From Bactericera cockerelli (lineage: Eukaryota > Arthropoda > Insecta > Hemiptera > Triozidae): a stretch of 64,000 nucleotides of DNA. Where the stretch lies: the NCBI GenBank assembly GCA_024516035.1, contig CM044963.1, positions 31,548,425-31,612,424 on the forward strand. Direction: 5' to 3'. This document shows positions 1 through 9,873 of this stretch, piece after piece. Both the position numbers and the translations under genes were made by a program. Each line of letters begins with the position of its first letter. The first letter of the stretch is position 1. Under the pieces are notes generated by a model, which was not told the DNA's origin, made no database searches, and saw only the letters and a program-made list of their open reading frames with translations.

Positions 1-390
1 GTTATGCAGAAGATCAGCATAGACATCCAGAGAAGAAACTGGCTGGGGGACGTTAAACAGGGAGAAGACGAGTGTCTCGCTAGGGGACTATAAACAAAGA
101 ACAGTCTAGCCAACCCTTACAAGGCAGGCTAGCTTGCAGTCTCCTAAGGATTTAATGGCTTATAAAGAAAAGTCCAAGTCCTCATGATGGTTGATCGCAC
201 ATAGAAATATGTGGTTCAGGACGAGCCAACTTTGAAATAAAGTTGGCTGGAGACCATCACTCACCCCTCCAGTTGTAACCAAGCTGCCTACACCAACAAC
301 AACAACAGATACGAAACGCGGATTCTGTCATGATGTTACCATGCCCAAGTCTGTATCTACAGACGAGATTTTTAACCTGTGTTTTTTATA
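1..390. other. unrecognised sequence with a 10-bp hairpin
   Basis: No family recognised. Positions 224-248 form a perfect inverted repeat (10-bp stem AGCCAACTTT, 5-nt loop). If the acetyltransferase exon at 9874-10111 is the last exon of a plus-strand gene, this stretch probably lies in its intron, but no upstream exon is visible in the window. Confidence 0.4.
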
Positions 391-451
391 CCAGAACCTT
401 TTTTTAAGTAGGAAATTAAGATGAAATAGAATTGAGGAAATACTATTGAAT
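391..451 (+). repeat. left arm, part 1, of a 6.7-kb-spaced inverted repeat
   Basis: This segment and 2834-3270 together match the reverse complement of 6727-7081. They are separated by the insertion at 452-2816. Positions 435-451 are duplicated at 2817-2833 (17 bp), the target-site duplication of that insertion. Confidence 0.7.
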
Positions 452-459
452 ATAATATA

Positions 460-2451
460 CAGGGTGTAACAGACTAAATTTAAAATCTCTTAAGGGGTGG
501 TAGTATAGATCATTTCCAACCATTAATGCTCTATAACACTTTTGATTTAACTCAGTGGTTCTCGAGATATTATTTTTTTGAATTATTTTTACAAGTCCCC
601 TTCCGCTCGACAAAGAATGGCATCTAACTCCGTAAATACAGTAGATGAAGCAATAGATTTAACTTTTTCCATAAGATAACAATATTTCACTATTATTTAG
701 ACTACATTTATTCTTAAAAAGTGCACACGTACTGAAAAAAATCGGCAGCAGCGGAAAATTTATCGCGAACATGAAATCCACCTGAAACTTCAGCCGCCAT
801 TTTCTCAAAATACTGCCCTCATAAAGTATTGGTTTCATTTATGTAAAAACTTGCTTGAAGTCTTATCTTTCAGAAAATATGACACACTTGATATAAAACT
901 TTCATTTTTTATTGGAACCAAGAGAAACTAAAAAAAAAGTCAGTCATTACTACTAACTGTACCTACTAGGCTACCATCCTACTTTTACCTAGGGAACTAA
1001 TTTTTTTCTTCAATTTGACAAATTATGGTTGCCATTTATTTTCCAACGGCCCAAAAGTTTGCCTCAGTAGACTCTTAACTTGGAGGTCACTGGTTCGAGT
1101 CTCAAGTGTGGCAAATTAGTATGTACGTATCCATGTATGATACTTTTAGCTGTGGTGCTTCAGAAATCAATATTAATCGTAATTGTTCATTTGTTCATAA
1201 GAGGAAAGGGTCTCAATGATAAAATGGTTTGAATGAAATGAAACATAACAATGTACCTACATAGTTAACACCCACAGGTAAAGGTGGTACGGTAAATACT
1301 GAACATTCATAAGTTGGTACATAGAGGTACACAATATTATGTTAGTAGGTACCGAATTTTAATAAAACACATGGAATACTAAAATATTAAGGTCAATTAG
1401 TAGTCACCGTGGCAGAGTGAGTTAGCGTGCTAGGCGTTGCACGCATGGTGACCTGGGTTCGATCCCCAGCGGGACAGGAGTTTTTCTGCTGTGTACTTGG
1501 ATGTTCGGGGTCCACTCATACCTCGTGAGGAAAAATGAGTAGTTACTTGTATGAGTAACGACCAGTGGCGGCATTACCATAGTAAAAAGAAATTAATGTA
1601 ATAGAATAATTCGAAAAGTAAAGGAGGCTTTTAGTAATGCTGCGCTACCCACAAAAAATGTGAAGAGGCCTTGTGCTTCACCACAAATAAAACCATACAT
1701 ACATACTAAAATATTAAGGTCAATTAATCACGATCGTGGTGTCACAATAGCTCAAACTCGTCTTACTAAATATTTGCCATACTTGAGACTCAAACCAGTG
1801 ACCTCCAAGTTAAAGAGTCCGCAGCCTTATCAATGAATCGACTGAGGCTAACTTTTTGGGCCGTTGGAAAGTAAATGACAACCATAATTTGTCAAATTGA
1901 AGAAAAAAATTAGTTCCCTAGGTAAAAGTAGGATGGTAGCCTAGTAGGTACAGTTAGTAGTACTGACTGACTTTTTTTTTAGTTTCTCTTGTTTCCAATA
2001 AAAAATGAAAGTTTTATATCAAGTGTGTCATATTTTCTGAAAGATAAGATTTCAAGCAAGTTTTTACATAAATGAAACCAATACTTTATGAGGGCAGTAT
2101 TTTGAGAAAATGGCGGCTGAAGTTTCAGGTGGATTTCATGTTCGCGATAAATTTTCCGCTGCTGCCGATTTTTTTCAGTACGTGTGCACTTTTTAAGAAT
2201 AAATCTAGTCTAAATAATAGTGAAATATTGTTATCTTATGGAAAAAAGTTAAATTTATTGCTTCATCTACTGTATTTACGGAGTTAGATGCCATTCTTTG
2301 TCGAGCGGCAGGGGACTTGTAAAAATAATTCAAAAAAATAATATATCGAGAACCACTGAGTTAAATCAAAAGTGTTATCGATTATTAATGGTTGAAAATG
2401 ATGTATACTACCACCTCTTAAGAGATTTTACATTTAGTCTGTTACACCCTG
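460..2451. mobile_element. palindromic (foldback) element ending CAGGGTG/CACCCTG
   Basis: The ends are inverted copies starting CAGGGTGTAAC and flanked by TA on both sides (458-459, 2452-2453). The arms (about 460-1120 and 1790-2451) are near-perfect inverted copies of about 660 bp. The TA flanks and this terminus are compatible with a non-autonomous Tc1/mariner-type element, but no transposase is present and the superfamily is inferred. Each arm contains a tRNA-SINE fragment (about 1055-1110 and 1725-1850); the left copy has lost about 20 bp. The short ORFs in the arms carry no recognisable domain. Confidence 0.7.
1400..1702 (+). mobile_element. tRNA-headed SINE, family 3, full length
   Basis: The head has box A-like (TGGCAGAGTGAG) and box B-like (GGTTCGATCCCC) promoter motifs, followed by a body with GAGGAAAAATGAGTAG and a tail ending in CATA repeats. 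It is flanked by a perfect 24-bp target-site duplication (1376-1399 and 1703-1726), so the insertion is recent. It sits in the loop of the palindromic element. Other copies lie at 12503-12797, 26355-26478, 38985-39165 and 56045-56153. Confidence 0.85.
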
Positions 2452-2816
2452 TATATATCTCCCTTGCCTTTATCCCATATTAGCTTATGTTGCTTTTGGG
2501 GTCGGCATTGTTCAACCTCATGTTTGAGGTTGGTAGGGTGGAGCATGTTTTTTTTATGGCTGGATGCCCTTCCTAACGCCAACGATTCTACTTGATTTAA
2601 CGTCCTGGATTAGGACGGGGGTTTTACCCTCCATTCGCTGGGAATCGTACCAGCTACCCACATTAACCTCACCCAGCCTGGGTAGGGCCGGAAAAAGCAG
2701 CCTCACGTGTTTGGATGGAACAGAATTTTCTTCGAAAAGTCTGCCCCAGCCGTAAGTTGAACTCGGGAACTCTGGACTACGCACAGTAGTCACAACCATT
2801 GCGCCACGGAGGCTGC
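2452..2816 (-). mobile_element. tRNA-headed SINE, family 1 (CCTCCGTGGC head)
   Basis: Read on the minus strand the head begins GCCTCCGTGGCGCAATGG (box A) with a box B-like GAGTTCAACTT, then the body GCTGGGTGAGGTTAATGTGGG, CGAATGGAGGGTAAAACCC and GACGTTAAA. The 17-bp duplication 435-451/2817-2833 brackets this SINE plus the palindrome, so the palindrome jumped into the SINE tail afterwards or the two arrived together. Confidence 0.8.
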
Positions 2817-2833
2817 AGGAAATACTATTGAAT

Positions 2834-3270
2834 CTTGAAATGGATTTACCTTCATGTTAATCAAAAGTAAAACATGAAGTTATTTTTTTACACTTTATTT
2901 TTTATCCAAAACAATCAACAATAATTTGTTAAGAGAGAAAAGAAAACTTAGCAGAATTTACAAAATAAAATATAGAAAAAATTATTTAAATTTACAATTG
3001 TCTTGTAATCCGGGGCGAAGTTAATGCCTTAGGCATCCTCTGCCACTTAACCCTGGTTAATTGTTTTAACCGGTTTTGTGGTTAATTGTTTTAACTGGCA
3101 CGACAAGAGAATTCCCCAAGTATTCTTCTTCCAGTGCTAAGGACACTCAACACTGCACCGTGTCTACAAGGTGGTGAAAGGATTGACAAGGGTAAGTATT
3201 AGGACACCTAGATGCAAAGTTGTGGGCTCCTTCCATGTTCGGCATAAGGTGTAGACATGTTTTATTATTA
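2834..3270 (+). repeat. left arm, part 2, of the 6.7-kb-spaced inverted repeat
   Basis: Reverse-complement match to 6727-7060, including GAATTCCCCAAGTATTCTTC and GGAGCCCACAACTTTG on the other arm. The left copy additionally contains a LINE tail (about 2884-3075) that is absent from the right arm. Confidence 0.7.
2884..3075 (-). mobile_element. LINE 3' tail, type T3, inserted in the repeat arm
   Basis: On the minus strand this reads GGTTAAGTGGCAGAGGATGCCTAAGGCATTAACTTCGCCC in outline (hairpin GATGCC-TAA-GGCATT), then an AT-rich tail. It matches 38496-38697 and 60178-60352. The segment is missing from the equivalent position at about 6925-6990, and a short repeat (TTAATTGTTTTAAC) on both sides of about 3060-3090 may be its target duplication. 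Confidence 0.6.
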
Positions 3271-3374
3271 TTATAGACTGTTTGGAGTTCCACAAAAGAA
3301 GCACCAATTATCAAAAAAAATACTGTCATTGATTGTAGGAGATCCAATTGTTTTTTAAATAATCTAAAGTGTTC

Positions 3375-3598
3375 AGGTAGTGTTGATGGCGCGTTGAATG
3401 CATCGCATCGGTTCTCGTAGAATTACCGACGTGCAACGTCCAGCGTTAGAAAACTTCGTGATGCTGGCATTCCGGCCCAGCCCATGCTTGGTGAGGTTAA
3501 TGTGGGTAGCAGGTTTGTGAGTTTCCTGCGAATGGAGGGTAACAACTCCGTCGCGACATGAACATGCATTTGAAAGCGACGTTAAACCCAAAAAAAGT
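3375..3598 (+). mobile_element. 5S-rRNA-headed SINE
   Basis: The head resembles 5S rRNA (GATGGCGCGTTGAATGC, CGGTTCTCGTAG, GCAACGTCCAGCG) and is joined to a body with GGTGAGGTTAATGTGGGTAG, CGAATGGAGGGTAA and GCGACGTTAAACCC. The same architecture occurs at 6034-6215, 12149-12400, 14278-14495 and, degraded, at 23686-23850. It is the SINE3 type, transcribed from an internal 5S-type Pol III promoter in known examples. Confidence 0.8.
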
Positions 3599-3599
3599 G

Positions 3600-4364
3600 T
3601 TCAAATTTTTAAGTGATGGATCCTCTAGCTCCCACACCATTAGTCCAACTACTTGGAAGTTATTGATGTTTTTTTTTGAAAATGTTAAAAAAAATTTCAA
3701 AAATTAGGATACAAAGATTGTAGCTTTCAATATACATTTTTATTTGCGCAGCTTCAAAATCTTTTCCTTGTGGCATTCGACCGGTTTTAACCACAGTTTA
3801 TTTGAAACCAATGTCGCATTCTCTATTCTGTCAAATGAATCTATGAGGAAAAAATACCACACGAAAACATGAATTTTGACAATCACGTGATTGAAAGCTG
3901 ACCAAAAACCGGTCGAAATTTCCCATTGCTAATGACTTCTTCTCTATGTGATCGCCTTCAAACATTGCTGAAAAGACAATGGCCATTAAAAATTCCCACT
4001 CATTTATAATGTTTTCCATCATTAGGGGACGATACCATTCACTTAGGTCTCTAACAAGATTTTTAACCATACACCAGGGTGACCAAGATTTTTCTTATAG
4101 AAATTTTCATAATGAATTTTAGGAGCCACTCTAAGACTAGAATAATATCGACTCATTTTTTCCAAAAATGCCGTTGAACAGAGATATGAACCAAATAATA
4201 ACTCAGTTTTGAATGCAAACAGGTACAAAATGTTAGGTATTAGGTAGTTTCTTGGGAAATTTACTCAAAAATCGTAATACACACATAGGCATGAGAAGCA
4301 TTTTCACTTCTTTTCATTAAGTTCTTGTTTCAGGTAATAAAAAAAAAATCGTGAAAAATAGTGA
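3600..4364. other. AT-rich sequence, nothing recognised
   Basis: Short ORFs occur on the minus strand (3831-4070, 4043-4228), but none shows a known domain, splice context or codon bias. I see no repeat family here. Confidence 0.4.
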
Positions 4365-4713
4365 AGTCCCGATAGTTCAGTGGTAAAGGCGGCACTCTGT
4401 GAATCCAGAGATTCCTAACTACGTGGATTCGAAAACTACGTGGTTATCCTCCCACTTGAGATTTTCACCACATAATAATAATTATGTCTTGGGCTTAATA
4501 CAGCTGGAATAACGGGGACTTTAATAGTCCTTTTTATTTATCGTATGGCTTTATTATACATATCAAAGTGAGTAATAAATTTGATCAGGAAATCTGATGG
4601 CAGTGATTGTCTGATCGCCAAATCTGTCAATAATTCAGCCGCATTTCAATGCATTGCCCAGGGTGGTTAAAAGTCCTAATCGGGCAGTAAAAATAAGGCG
4701 ATATTATTATTAT
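4365..4713 (+). mobile_element. tRNA-headed SINE, family 4, interrupted
   Basis: The head is GTCCCGATAGTTCAGTGG, with a tail of CTTGGGCTTA, GCTGGAATAACGGGACT and GGGCAGTA..AAGGCGATATTATTATT. About 130 bp (4533-4665) of unrelated sequence splits the 3' hairpin region. The tail-end AAGTCCTAATCGGGCAG resumes at about 4668. Confidence 0.65.
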
Positions 4714-4724
4714 ATTCGTGCCGA

Positions 4725-4880
4725 CTGTTCTGAGCGCAGAATGAGCTCACTGGTAAGGCACCCAGAGCCGACGAAAAAATTGTACTCTAAATTTCGTTGC
4801 AGTTACTTGTAAGGAATAGTTTGAGCATCCGATCAGCTCAGAGGAAGGTCCCGGTTTCGAACCCCCAATCCGACAAAAAT
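4725..4880 (+). mobile_element. degenerate tRNA-like SINE head(s)
   Basis: It has a box A-like GAGCTCACTGGTAAGG and a box B-like GGTTTCGAACCCCC, with an unusually long spacing between them (about 85 bp). It does not fold as a normal tRNA and is most likely a decayed or rearranged SINE head. Confidence 0.4.
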
Positions 4881-4917
4881 AAATTGTGTTCAAAATTTGG
4901 TTAAATTTTTGTTTATA

Positions 4918-5415
4918 AGAAATACTTTTCGGTGCGCTTCTCGCCCATCAGAGTGGAGGCATACTACGGGATGGGCAGGCTACAACACAGACCACAAGCG
5001 CAAGCGTCTACAGCAGCTCCTGTTTCAAGGCTACCAAATAAACAGTGAAACAATCATTTTTGTCCCGGTAGCTCAATGCAGGCGTCTGACTGGTAATCCA
5101 GAGGTCGCGGGATTCAAAACCTGGCCGGGACATGACATTTTATCCTCTCTTTTGGGATTTCGACCACATAATAATAATGGGCTTACTACTGCTGGAATAA
5201 TGGGACTCATTAGTTCTAATCGAGCATTTTATACGTAAGTGAAGTGATATTACGTCATATTATTATTTAAAAAATATTTGTATAAACAACTCAATTTTCC
5301 TCACAAGCTACTGTCGACGTTTGTGGTCTGTGTTTTGAAGTCTGCCTATCCCGTAGTATGCCTCCCCTCTGATGGGCGAGAAGTGATACAATACTTCCCA
5401 TTTAGGTGCTGGGTC
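4918..5415. repeat. inverted repeat arms (4918-5045, 5290-5415) around a SINE
   Basis: The left arm (GCCCATCAGAGTGGAGGCAT and GGGATGGGCAGGCTACAAC) recurs inverted at 5290-5415, and a third copy is at 42903-43035. This is a dispersed repeat with an inverted duplication here. The 113-residue ORF across 4897-5238 is made of repeat and SINE sequence, so I do not treat it as a gene. Confidence 0.6.
5055..5262 (+). mobile_element. tRNA-headed SINE, family 4
   Basis: The head GTCCCGGTAGCTCAATG and the closing CCGGGAC can pair as an acceptor stem. There is a box B-like GGGATTCAAAACC, then CACATAATAATAATGGGC, GCTGGAATAATGGGACTCAT and TAGT. Similar copies lie at 13601-13785 and 33020-33228. Confidence 0.75.
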
Positions 5416-5489
5416 AACACGACCAAATAACTCCGCATGCTCAAAATACAGAGCAGAAAAATTAATACAGAGCAGAAAAATTAATACAG

Positions 5490-5765
5490 AGTAGAAAAAT
5501 GGTCACAGGTAATAACCCCGCCCTTAAGGTAGGACATTAGCTTTATTCTCTTCTCTGTTCAATCTATTGAATCTTTCGTTCACTGACGATGCCGTAACTG
5601 GCGAAATGGACATCTGAAAATAAATAATTAAGTAAAACAAAAAAAGCCAAGTGTTTTCTATCTTCAAATTATTTAATCTATTTATATTCCTTTATAATTT
5701 CATTGTACTTTACTATCTATATTTTATTGTGTCCTACCTAATAAAGCATAATATAATTATAATAA
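5490..5765 (+). mobile_element. LINE 3' tail, type T2
   Basis: It contains GGTAATAACCCCGCCC, AAGGTAGGACATTAG and the terminal GTGTCCTACCTAATAAAGCATAATA followed by an AT-rich repeat in outline. The family is shared with 17333-17530, which is attached to a reverse-transcriptase C-terminus. AATAAAG is a plausible polyadenylation signal of the element. Confidence 0.6.
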
Positions 5766-5767
5766 AA

Positions 5768-5852
5768 ATTTCTACCGAGCCGGTATTCGAACTCAGGTCA
5801 CCTGTGTACAAGTCTTATGTACCACCCACTAGGAAACTTTGACCACTGAAAG
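5768..5852 (-). mobile_element. isolated tRNA-like SINE head
   Basis: On the minus strand it reads AAAGTTTCCTAGTGGGTGG (box A-like), then GAGTTCGAATACCGG (box B). It is not convincingly foldable as a functional tRNA, and it lies directly against the LINE tail at 5490-5765. Confidence 0.45.
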
Positions 5853-6033
5853 TGACAGAGCATGTCACTGATTGTACACCTTTTGATAAACTCGTAAATC
5901 TTTACTTTTTTGACAGAGAACTTTAATTAGTGCAAAAAATACATAAATATCCGACCCAAAAAAAAAAAAAATGCAGTCAGTAATTAAAAGAAGAATGACT
6001 GATATTAAAGTGTAGGATATTGAAAAAAGATCG

Positions 6034-6215
6034 ACCAGCGTCGATGGCGCGTTGAATGCACCGGTTGTTGTAGGATCACCGAAATTAAGCAACGCCCAGC
6101 TTGGTGAAGAGTTTCTAAATAAATAAAAATAAATAAAAACTTGTAGCTGGTTTGTGAGTTTCCAGCAAATGGAAGGTAAAACCCCCGTTGAGATATAACC
6201 ATCAGAGATTAAGGG
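6034..6215 (+). mobile_element. 5S-rRNA-headed SINE, internally deleted
   Basis: The head GCGTCGATGGCGCGTTGAAT and GATCACCGAAATTAAGCAAC is the closest to 5S rRNA of all copies here. The 5S-to-body junction is replaced by an (AATAAA)-like run at 6117-6138. The body ends with GGAAGGTAAAACCCCCG. A 5'-truncated family-2 SINE (GTAAAGCGAGTTTGAGTAG) follows at 6251-6310. Confidence 0.75.
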
Positions 6216-6310
6216 CGGAAAGAATAGACGTTTCGCTGCGTAGATTTTTTGTAAAGCGAGTTTGAGTAGTTGTGATATCACGAAAGTGATCAACAAAAAT
6301 ATGATAACTT

Positions 6311-6726
6311 TAACTTTAATTTTATGTTTCAACTGTTCTATGTTCTTTTCATTGTGTATGTAGGTACAAATATACATATTATATATTTTTTACTTTACAT
6401 TTTTCTTGACCTTTACATACATATAAGATTACAAATATTAATTGAACAGGTTTTTAAGGTAAGTGTACTGGCCTTCATAAAAATCTGCCCCTTGGCGACA
6501 CATTTTTCATTTATGCGATTACATTGTACTCATGTTTTTCCTTCTTTTTTTTTTCTTTTTTTTTTACATTTTTGAGATACAGGTAGGTATTACTTTTATT
6601 AAAAAAAAAAAAAAAAACTCTGCTAGTGATGTACTTCGAGAATAATCTAAGTTTTTTTTTCTGTTTTTTCTTGTATTGGTTACTAGCATGGCATTTTTTT
6701 AAAGTAGACTTCAAGACGAAGAAAAA
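6311..6726. other. AT-rich sequence with poly-A and poly-T runs
   Basis: There are homopolymer runs at 6546-6564 (T-rich) and 6601-6617 (A), and no coding or repeat family that I recognise. Confidence 0.5.
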
Positions 6727-7081
6727 AACTTGTCTACACCTCATGCAAAACATGGAAGGAGCCCACAACTTTGCTTCTAGGTGTCCAAATACTTAGGTAC
6801 CCTTGTCAATCCTTTCACCGACTTGACGTATCTCTCATGGACACCACGCAGTGTTGAGTGTCCTTCGAACTGAAAGAAGAATACTTGGGGAATTCTCTTG
6901 TCACTCAGGTTAAAAGAATTAACTTTATTAGGAAATTTTAATTAAAATAAATTCAAATTAAAACAATTTAGGTACTTTTTTTTAACCTTATTACGTACTT
7001 TTAAACATGAAGGTAAATCCATTTTAAGATTCGATATTGTCCTCGATTCTATTTTAAGTACCTACTTTAAAACAGTTCTGG
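6727..7081 (-). repeat. right arm of the 6.7-kb-spaced inverted repeat (empty site)
   Basis: Reverse complement of 391-451 joined directly to 2834-3270. Because neither the SINE/palindrome nor the LINE tail is present, this arm acts as an internal empty-site control for both insertions in the left arm. Confidence 0.7.
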
Positions 7082-7094
7082 TTTATTCAAAAAG

Positions 7095-7320
7095 ACACTT
7101 CCAATTATGGACACAATACTTCCTCTTAATGGATTCACATTCTATACGTATACTTGGCTATTTTGAGATTTTATACTAAACTTGTATCTCCAAAATTGCT
7201 AAACCGATTTTCCTGAAATTTGTTTTTTATGGTAGAATACTGCTTTTCCTACATCCTAGATTCTACTGAAAATTCTGTATCGGCGAGTCGTAGACCTTAT
7301 TTTTTCACTTTTTTTATTGA
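7095..7320 (-). repeat. dispersed repeat (CAATTATGGACACAATACTTCC family)
   Basis: The segment contains TATGGACACAATACTTCCTC, then GATTTTATACTAAA and CTGTATCGGCGAGTCGTAG. Related copies are at 15515-15560, 43190-43810 (plus) and 46320-46410 (plus). No protein is encoded and the element class is unknown. Confidence 0.55.
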
Positions 7321-7439
7321 AACATAATTGCAAACACACTAATACACTAATATTATTGTGCAATATGCATCAACAATGTATATTATACATAAACTTGTAC
7401 TCATTAAGAATAACTTAAAAACTTAACGTTGTTTTAAGA

Positions 7440-7600
7440 ACTTGGTGGTGCGAAAGAGAATGCCAAAGGCATTATCACCACCCTTGATCAGACTGTGCTT
7501 ACTTTTACATAACTATACCCTTTCACTGTAGGTACCTCCTGTATATAAAAATTGTAAATAAAGTTTGATCAAAATTGTTGAATATATAATAACTAGCCGT
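7440..7600 (+). mobile_element. LINE 3' tail, type T1
   Basis: GAGAATGCCAAAGGCATTA forms a hairpin (AATGCC-AAA-GGCATT), followed by CACCACCCTTGATCA and, near the end, AATAAAGTTTGATCAAA. Copies are at 27940-28075 and 56903-57040. Confidence 0.65.
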
Positions 7601-7850
7601 TTGCCCGTGCTTTGCAACGGGACTAAATTTCAAATTTACAAAGGCATGGCCGTACTGCTGGACAGCAATGCCTTTTTGAACTTTTTATAATTTTTCTGGA
7701 CAAAGCGATAATGGTTTTGGGGGGGTCAATTCTGAGACATTTTTCGCTATCTCTTACCGTTTTGGCTAAATAACTCCGGACAAACAAACAAACAAACATA
7801 GGTAGGTAGGTAGGTAGTCCTTTTTTCTGTTTTATATTTAGAGATAAAGA
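7594..7850 (+). mobile_element. fragment of an ACTAGC-GCCCG-ended element
   Basis: It starts AACTAGCCGTTTGCCCGTGC and ends with repeated CAAA and GTAG units. Such ACTAGC..GCCCG termini are common in insect genomes on short non-coding repeats. Its assignment to a class is uncertain. A more complete relative, with the terminus at its right end, is at 58700-59790. Confidence 0.45.
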
Positions 7851-8150
7851 ATATTGACTTGTATCTAGTTACTTAGTAGCCAGTAGATACACAAACTTTT
7901 AAATATTAGCAAAGTATTACTACGCTGTGCTCTTTTCTCTTTAGTAAATGTTATGTGCATAGATATTGGTAGCTATTAGGCGATTAGCTTTAAAGATGGG
8001 TGCTGGCATGTAGCTGTAAATTACAGACATTAAGCTGGCTACATGTGAGCTTTAGGTTACTTATGTTGCCGTCTCTCTCTCTTATGATAATCCCTTAATG
8101 GCCAATTCATACAGGGTTGACCAATGACCAATAGACAATGGATTTTATTT
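7851..8150. other. AT-rich sequence, nothing recognised
   Basis: No ORF of note and no repeat family that I can place. Confidence 0.4.
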
Positions 8151-8154
8151 ATAA

Positions 8155-8340
8155 ATATAATAATAATAAGTATAATAACACTCTTTAGTGGAAGGTAATC
8201 ACAATGCGAGGTTAATGCTGGATGCTCTTCCTAACCCCAACACTGTTAAGCGCGCCTACGCTTCGTGTTATTGTCTTTTTCGAACCCGCGACATTGAGAT
8301 TACCAGTCAGGCGCCTTGACCATTAATCTAGCGGGACAAA
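8155..8340 (-). mobile_element. tRNA-headed SINE, minus strand
   Basis: On the minus strand: GTCCCGCTAGATTAATGG head, GCGGGTTCGAAAAAG box B-like, then a 3' end with GCATTAACCTCGCATTG and TTCCACTAAAGAGTGTTATT, the tail also found in family 5 (60531-60745). It may therefore be a chimera of a family-4-like head with the family-5 tail. Confidence 0.55.
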
Positions 8341-9206
8341 CATTTTTAAACACAATTTTTTTGTGAGCTCTGGTCACTGTGGGCCACCCTGTATAAATTC
8401 TCGGCTATAGAATTCTGTGGTACGATTGTGGGTGGGGAAAAACGGCGCTTTATCATATACCTAGGTATCTGAGAATAATATAGGTACAGCGTTTTCTTAA
8501 AATAAATTTAATGTGTTGATGCGATTATTTTCAAATGTACCTATTTATTTTTAATAACCGACTGGTTGAAGTGCCTTATTTTTTCATATAAATAGGTACT
8601 CACAGATAAATACTCGTATGTCTTACTTGTGTCTTAGATACTTAGGTTCGGAAAACACCTGAAATAATTATAAGGTCTGATATTAATGATGTCAGATCAG
8701 AAATAATGTCTGAATTAAGTACTTACCTATCGTTTTAGAAGCTTAGGTTTGGTCTCTAATTTAATAAAATTATAGGTGGGTTGAGAAAGCTACTTACATA
8801 GTAGTTAGCATTTATGGACTCATCTACTCTGAGTAGATTAGTGTATGTAAGTAAGTAGGTTGTGCATATATGTTTCTTTTGCAAGTAGGCTATTCCTATG
8901 CAAAGCATGTCAATTGTTGATGGAGATTGATTTATCTAATGTACCAATTTTCTTAATCTACGTTTCATAAAAATAAATGGGAGTGTATGTATTCTGAAAA
9001 ATGGCATCAAAAAATTGGAAAGTGTCTGTAAGTTTAAAAATGTAATAATTAAAGCTGCATTCTCCAAGGTTCTCTTGCCTGTAAGTTTATAAGAGTACTA
9101 ATTTCATATGATAATATCGAATATACGCAGAAAGAAGAACTTCCTTTTTTTCGCCCCCAAAGGGCGGTCGATAAACCGCCACTGGCGGATTTGGAATAAC
9201 TTTTTT
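8341..9206. other. presumed intron, nothing recognised
   Basis: AT-rich DNA directly upstream of the splice-site minisatellite. I looked for another acetyltransferase exon (GC-rich ORF with flanking AG and GT) and found none. Confidence 0.4.
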
Positions 9207-9873
9207 GGACCCTTTCCTGCACTGTCTTTAGTGACTCTACATTTCCTATATAGAATGTAAATAAAATTAATAATCAACCTTTCCCCAAACTCTGTCCCTT
9301 AGTGACTCTTCATTGCCACCATAGAATACAAATAAAATTGATTACTAACCCTTTTCCACCCTCTGTCCCCCAGTGAATCTTCATTTCCACCATAGAATAC
9401 AAATAAAATTGATTATCAACCCTTTCCAACCCTCTTCCCCCAGTGAATCTTCATTTCCACCATAGAATACAAAATAATGAAATTGATTACTAACCCTTTC
9501 CCACCCTCTGTCCTCCAGTGAATCTTCATTGCCACCATAGAATACAAATAAAATTGATTATTAACCCTTTTCCACCGTCTGTCCTCCAGTGACTCTTCAT
9601 TGCCACCATAGAATACAAATAAAATTGATTATTAACCCTTTTCCACCGTCTGTCCCCCAGTGACTCTTCGTTGCCACCATAGAGTACAAATAAAATTGAT
9701 TACTAACCCTTTCCCACCCTCTGTCCCCCAGTGACTCTTCGTTGCCACCATAGAGTACAAATAAAATTGATTACTAACCCTTTCCCACCCTCTGTCCCCC
9801 AGTGACTCTTCGTTGCCACCATAGAATACAAATAAAATTGATTACTAACCCTTTCCCACCCTCTGTCCCCCAG
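9207..9873 (+). repeat. 71-bp minisatellite of tandem 3' splice sites
   Basis: Ten copies of polypyrimidine-CAG/TAG-TGACTC or TGAATC occur, with AG ending at 9231, 9302, 9373, 9443, 9518, 9589, 9660, 9731, 9802 and 9873 (spacing 71 except one 70 and one 75). Most units carry TACTAAC or TATTAAC about 25 nt before a C/T-rich tract, i.e. branch point, polypyrimidine tract and acceptor. The last copy is the real acceptor of the exon at 9874. The 5' copies are the most diverged and the copies next to the exon are nearly identical, suggesting expansion at the exon end. From any decoy the exon frame meets TAG after six codons. Confidence 0.85.

Noticed and set aside
5055..5125. Free-standing tRNA gene
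   Set aside because: The tRNA-like head continues into a SINE body shared with other copies; the same applies to all tRNA-like heads in the window.
5865..6377. 170-residue minus ORF
   Set aside because: It runs through a 5S SINE and AT-rich sequence and matches no domain.
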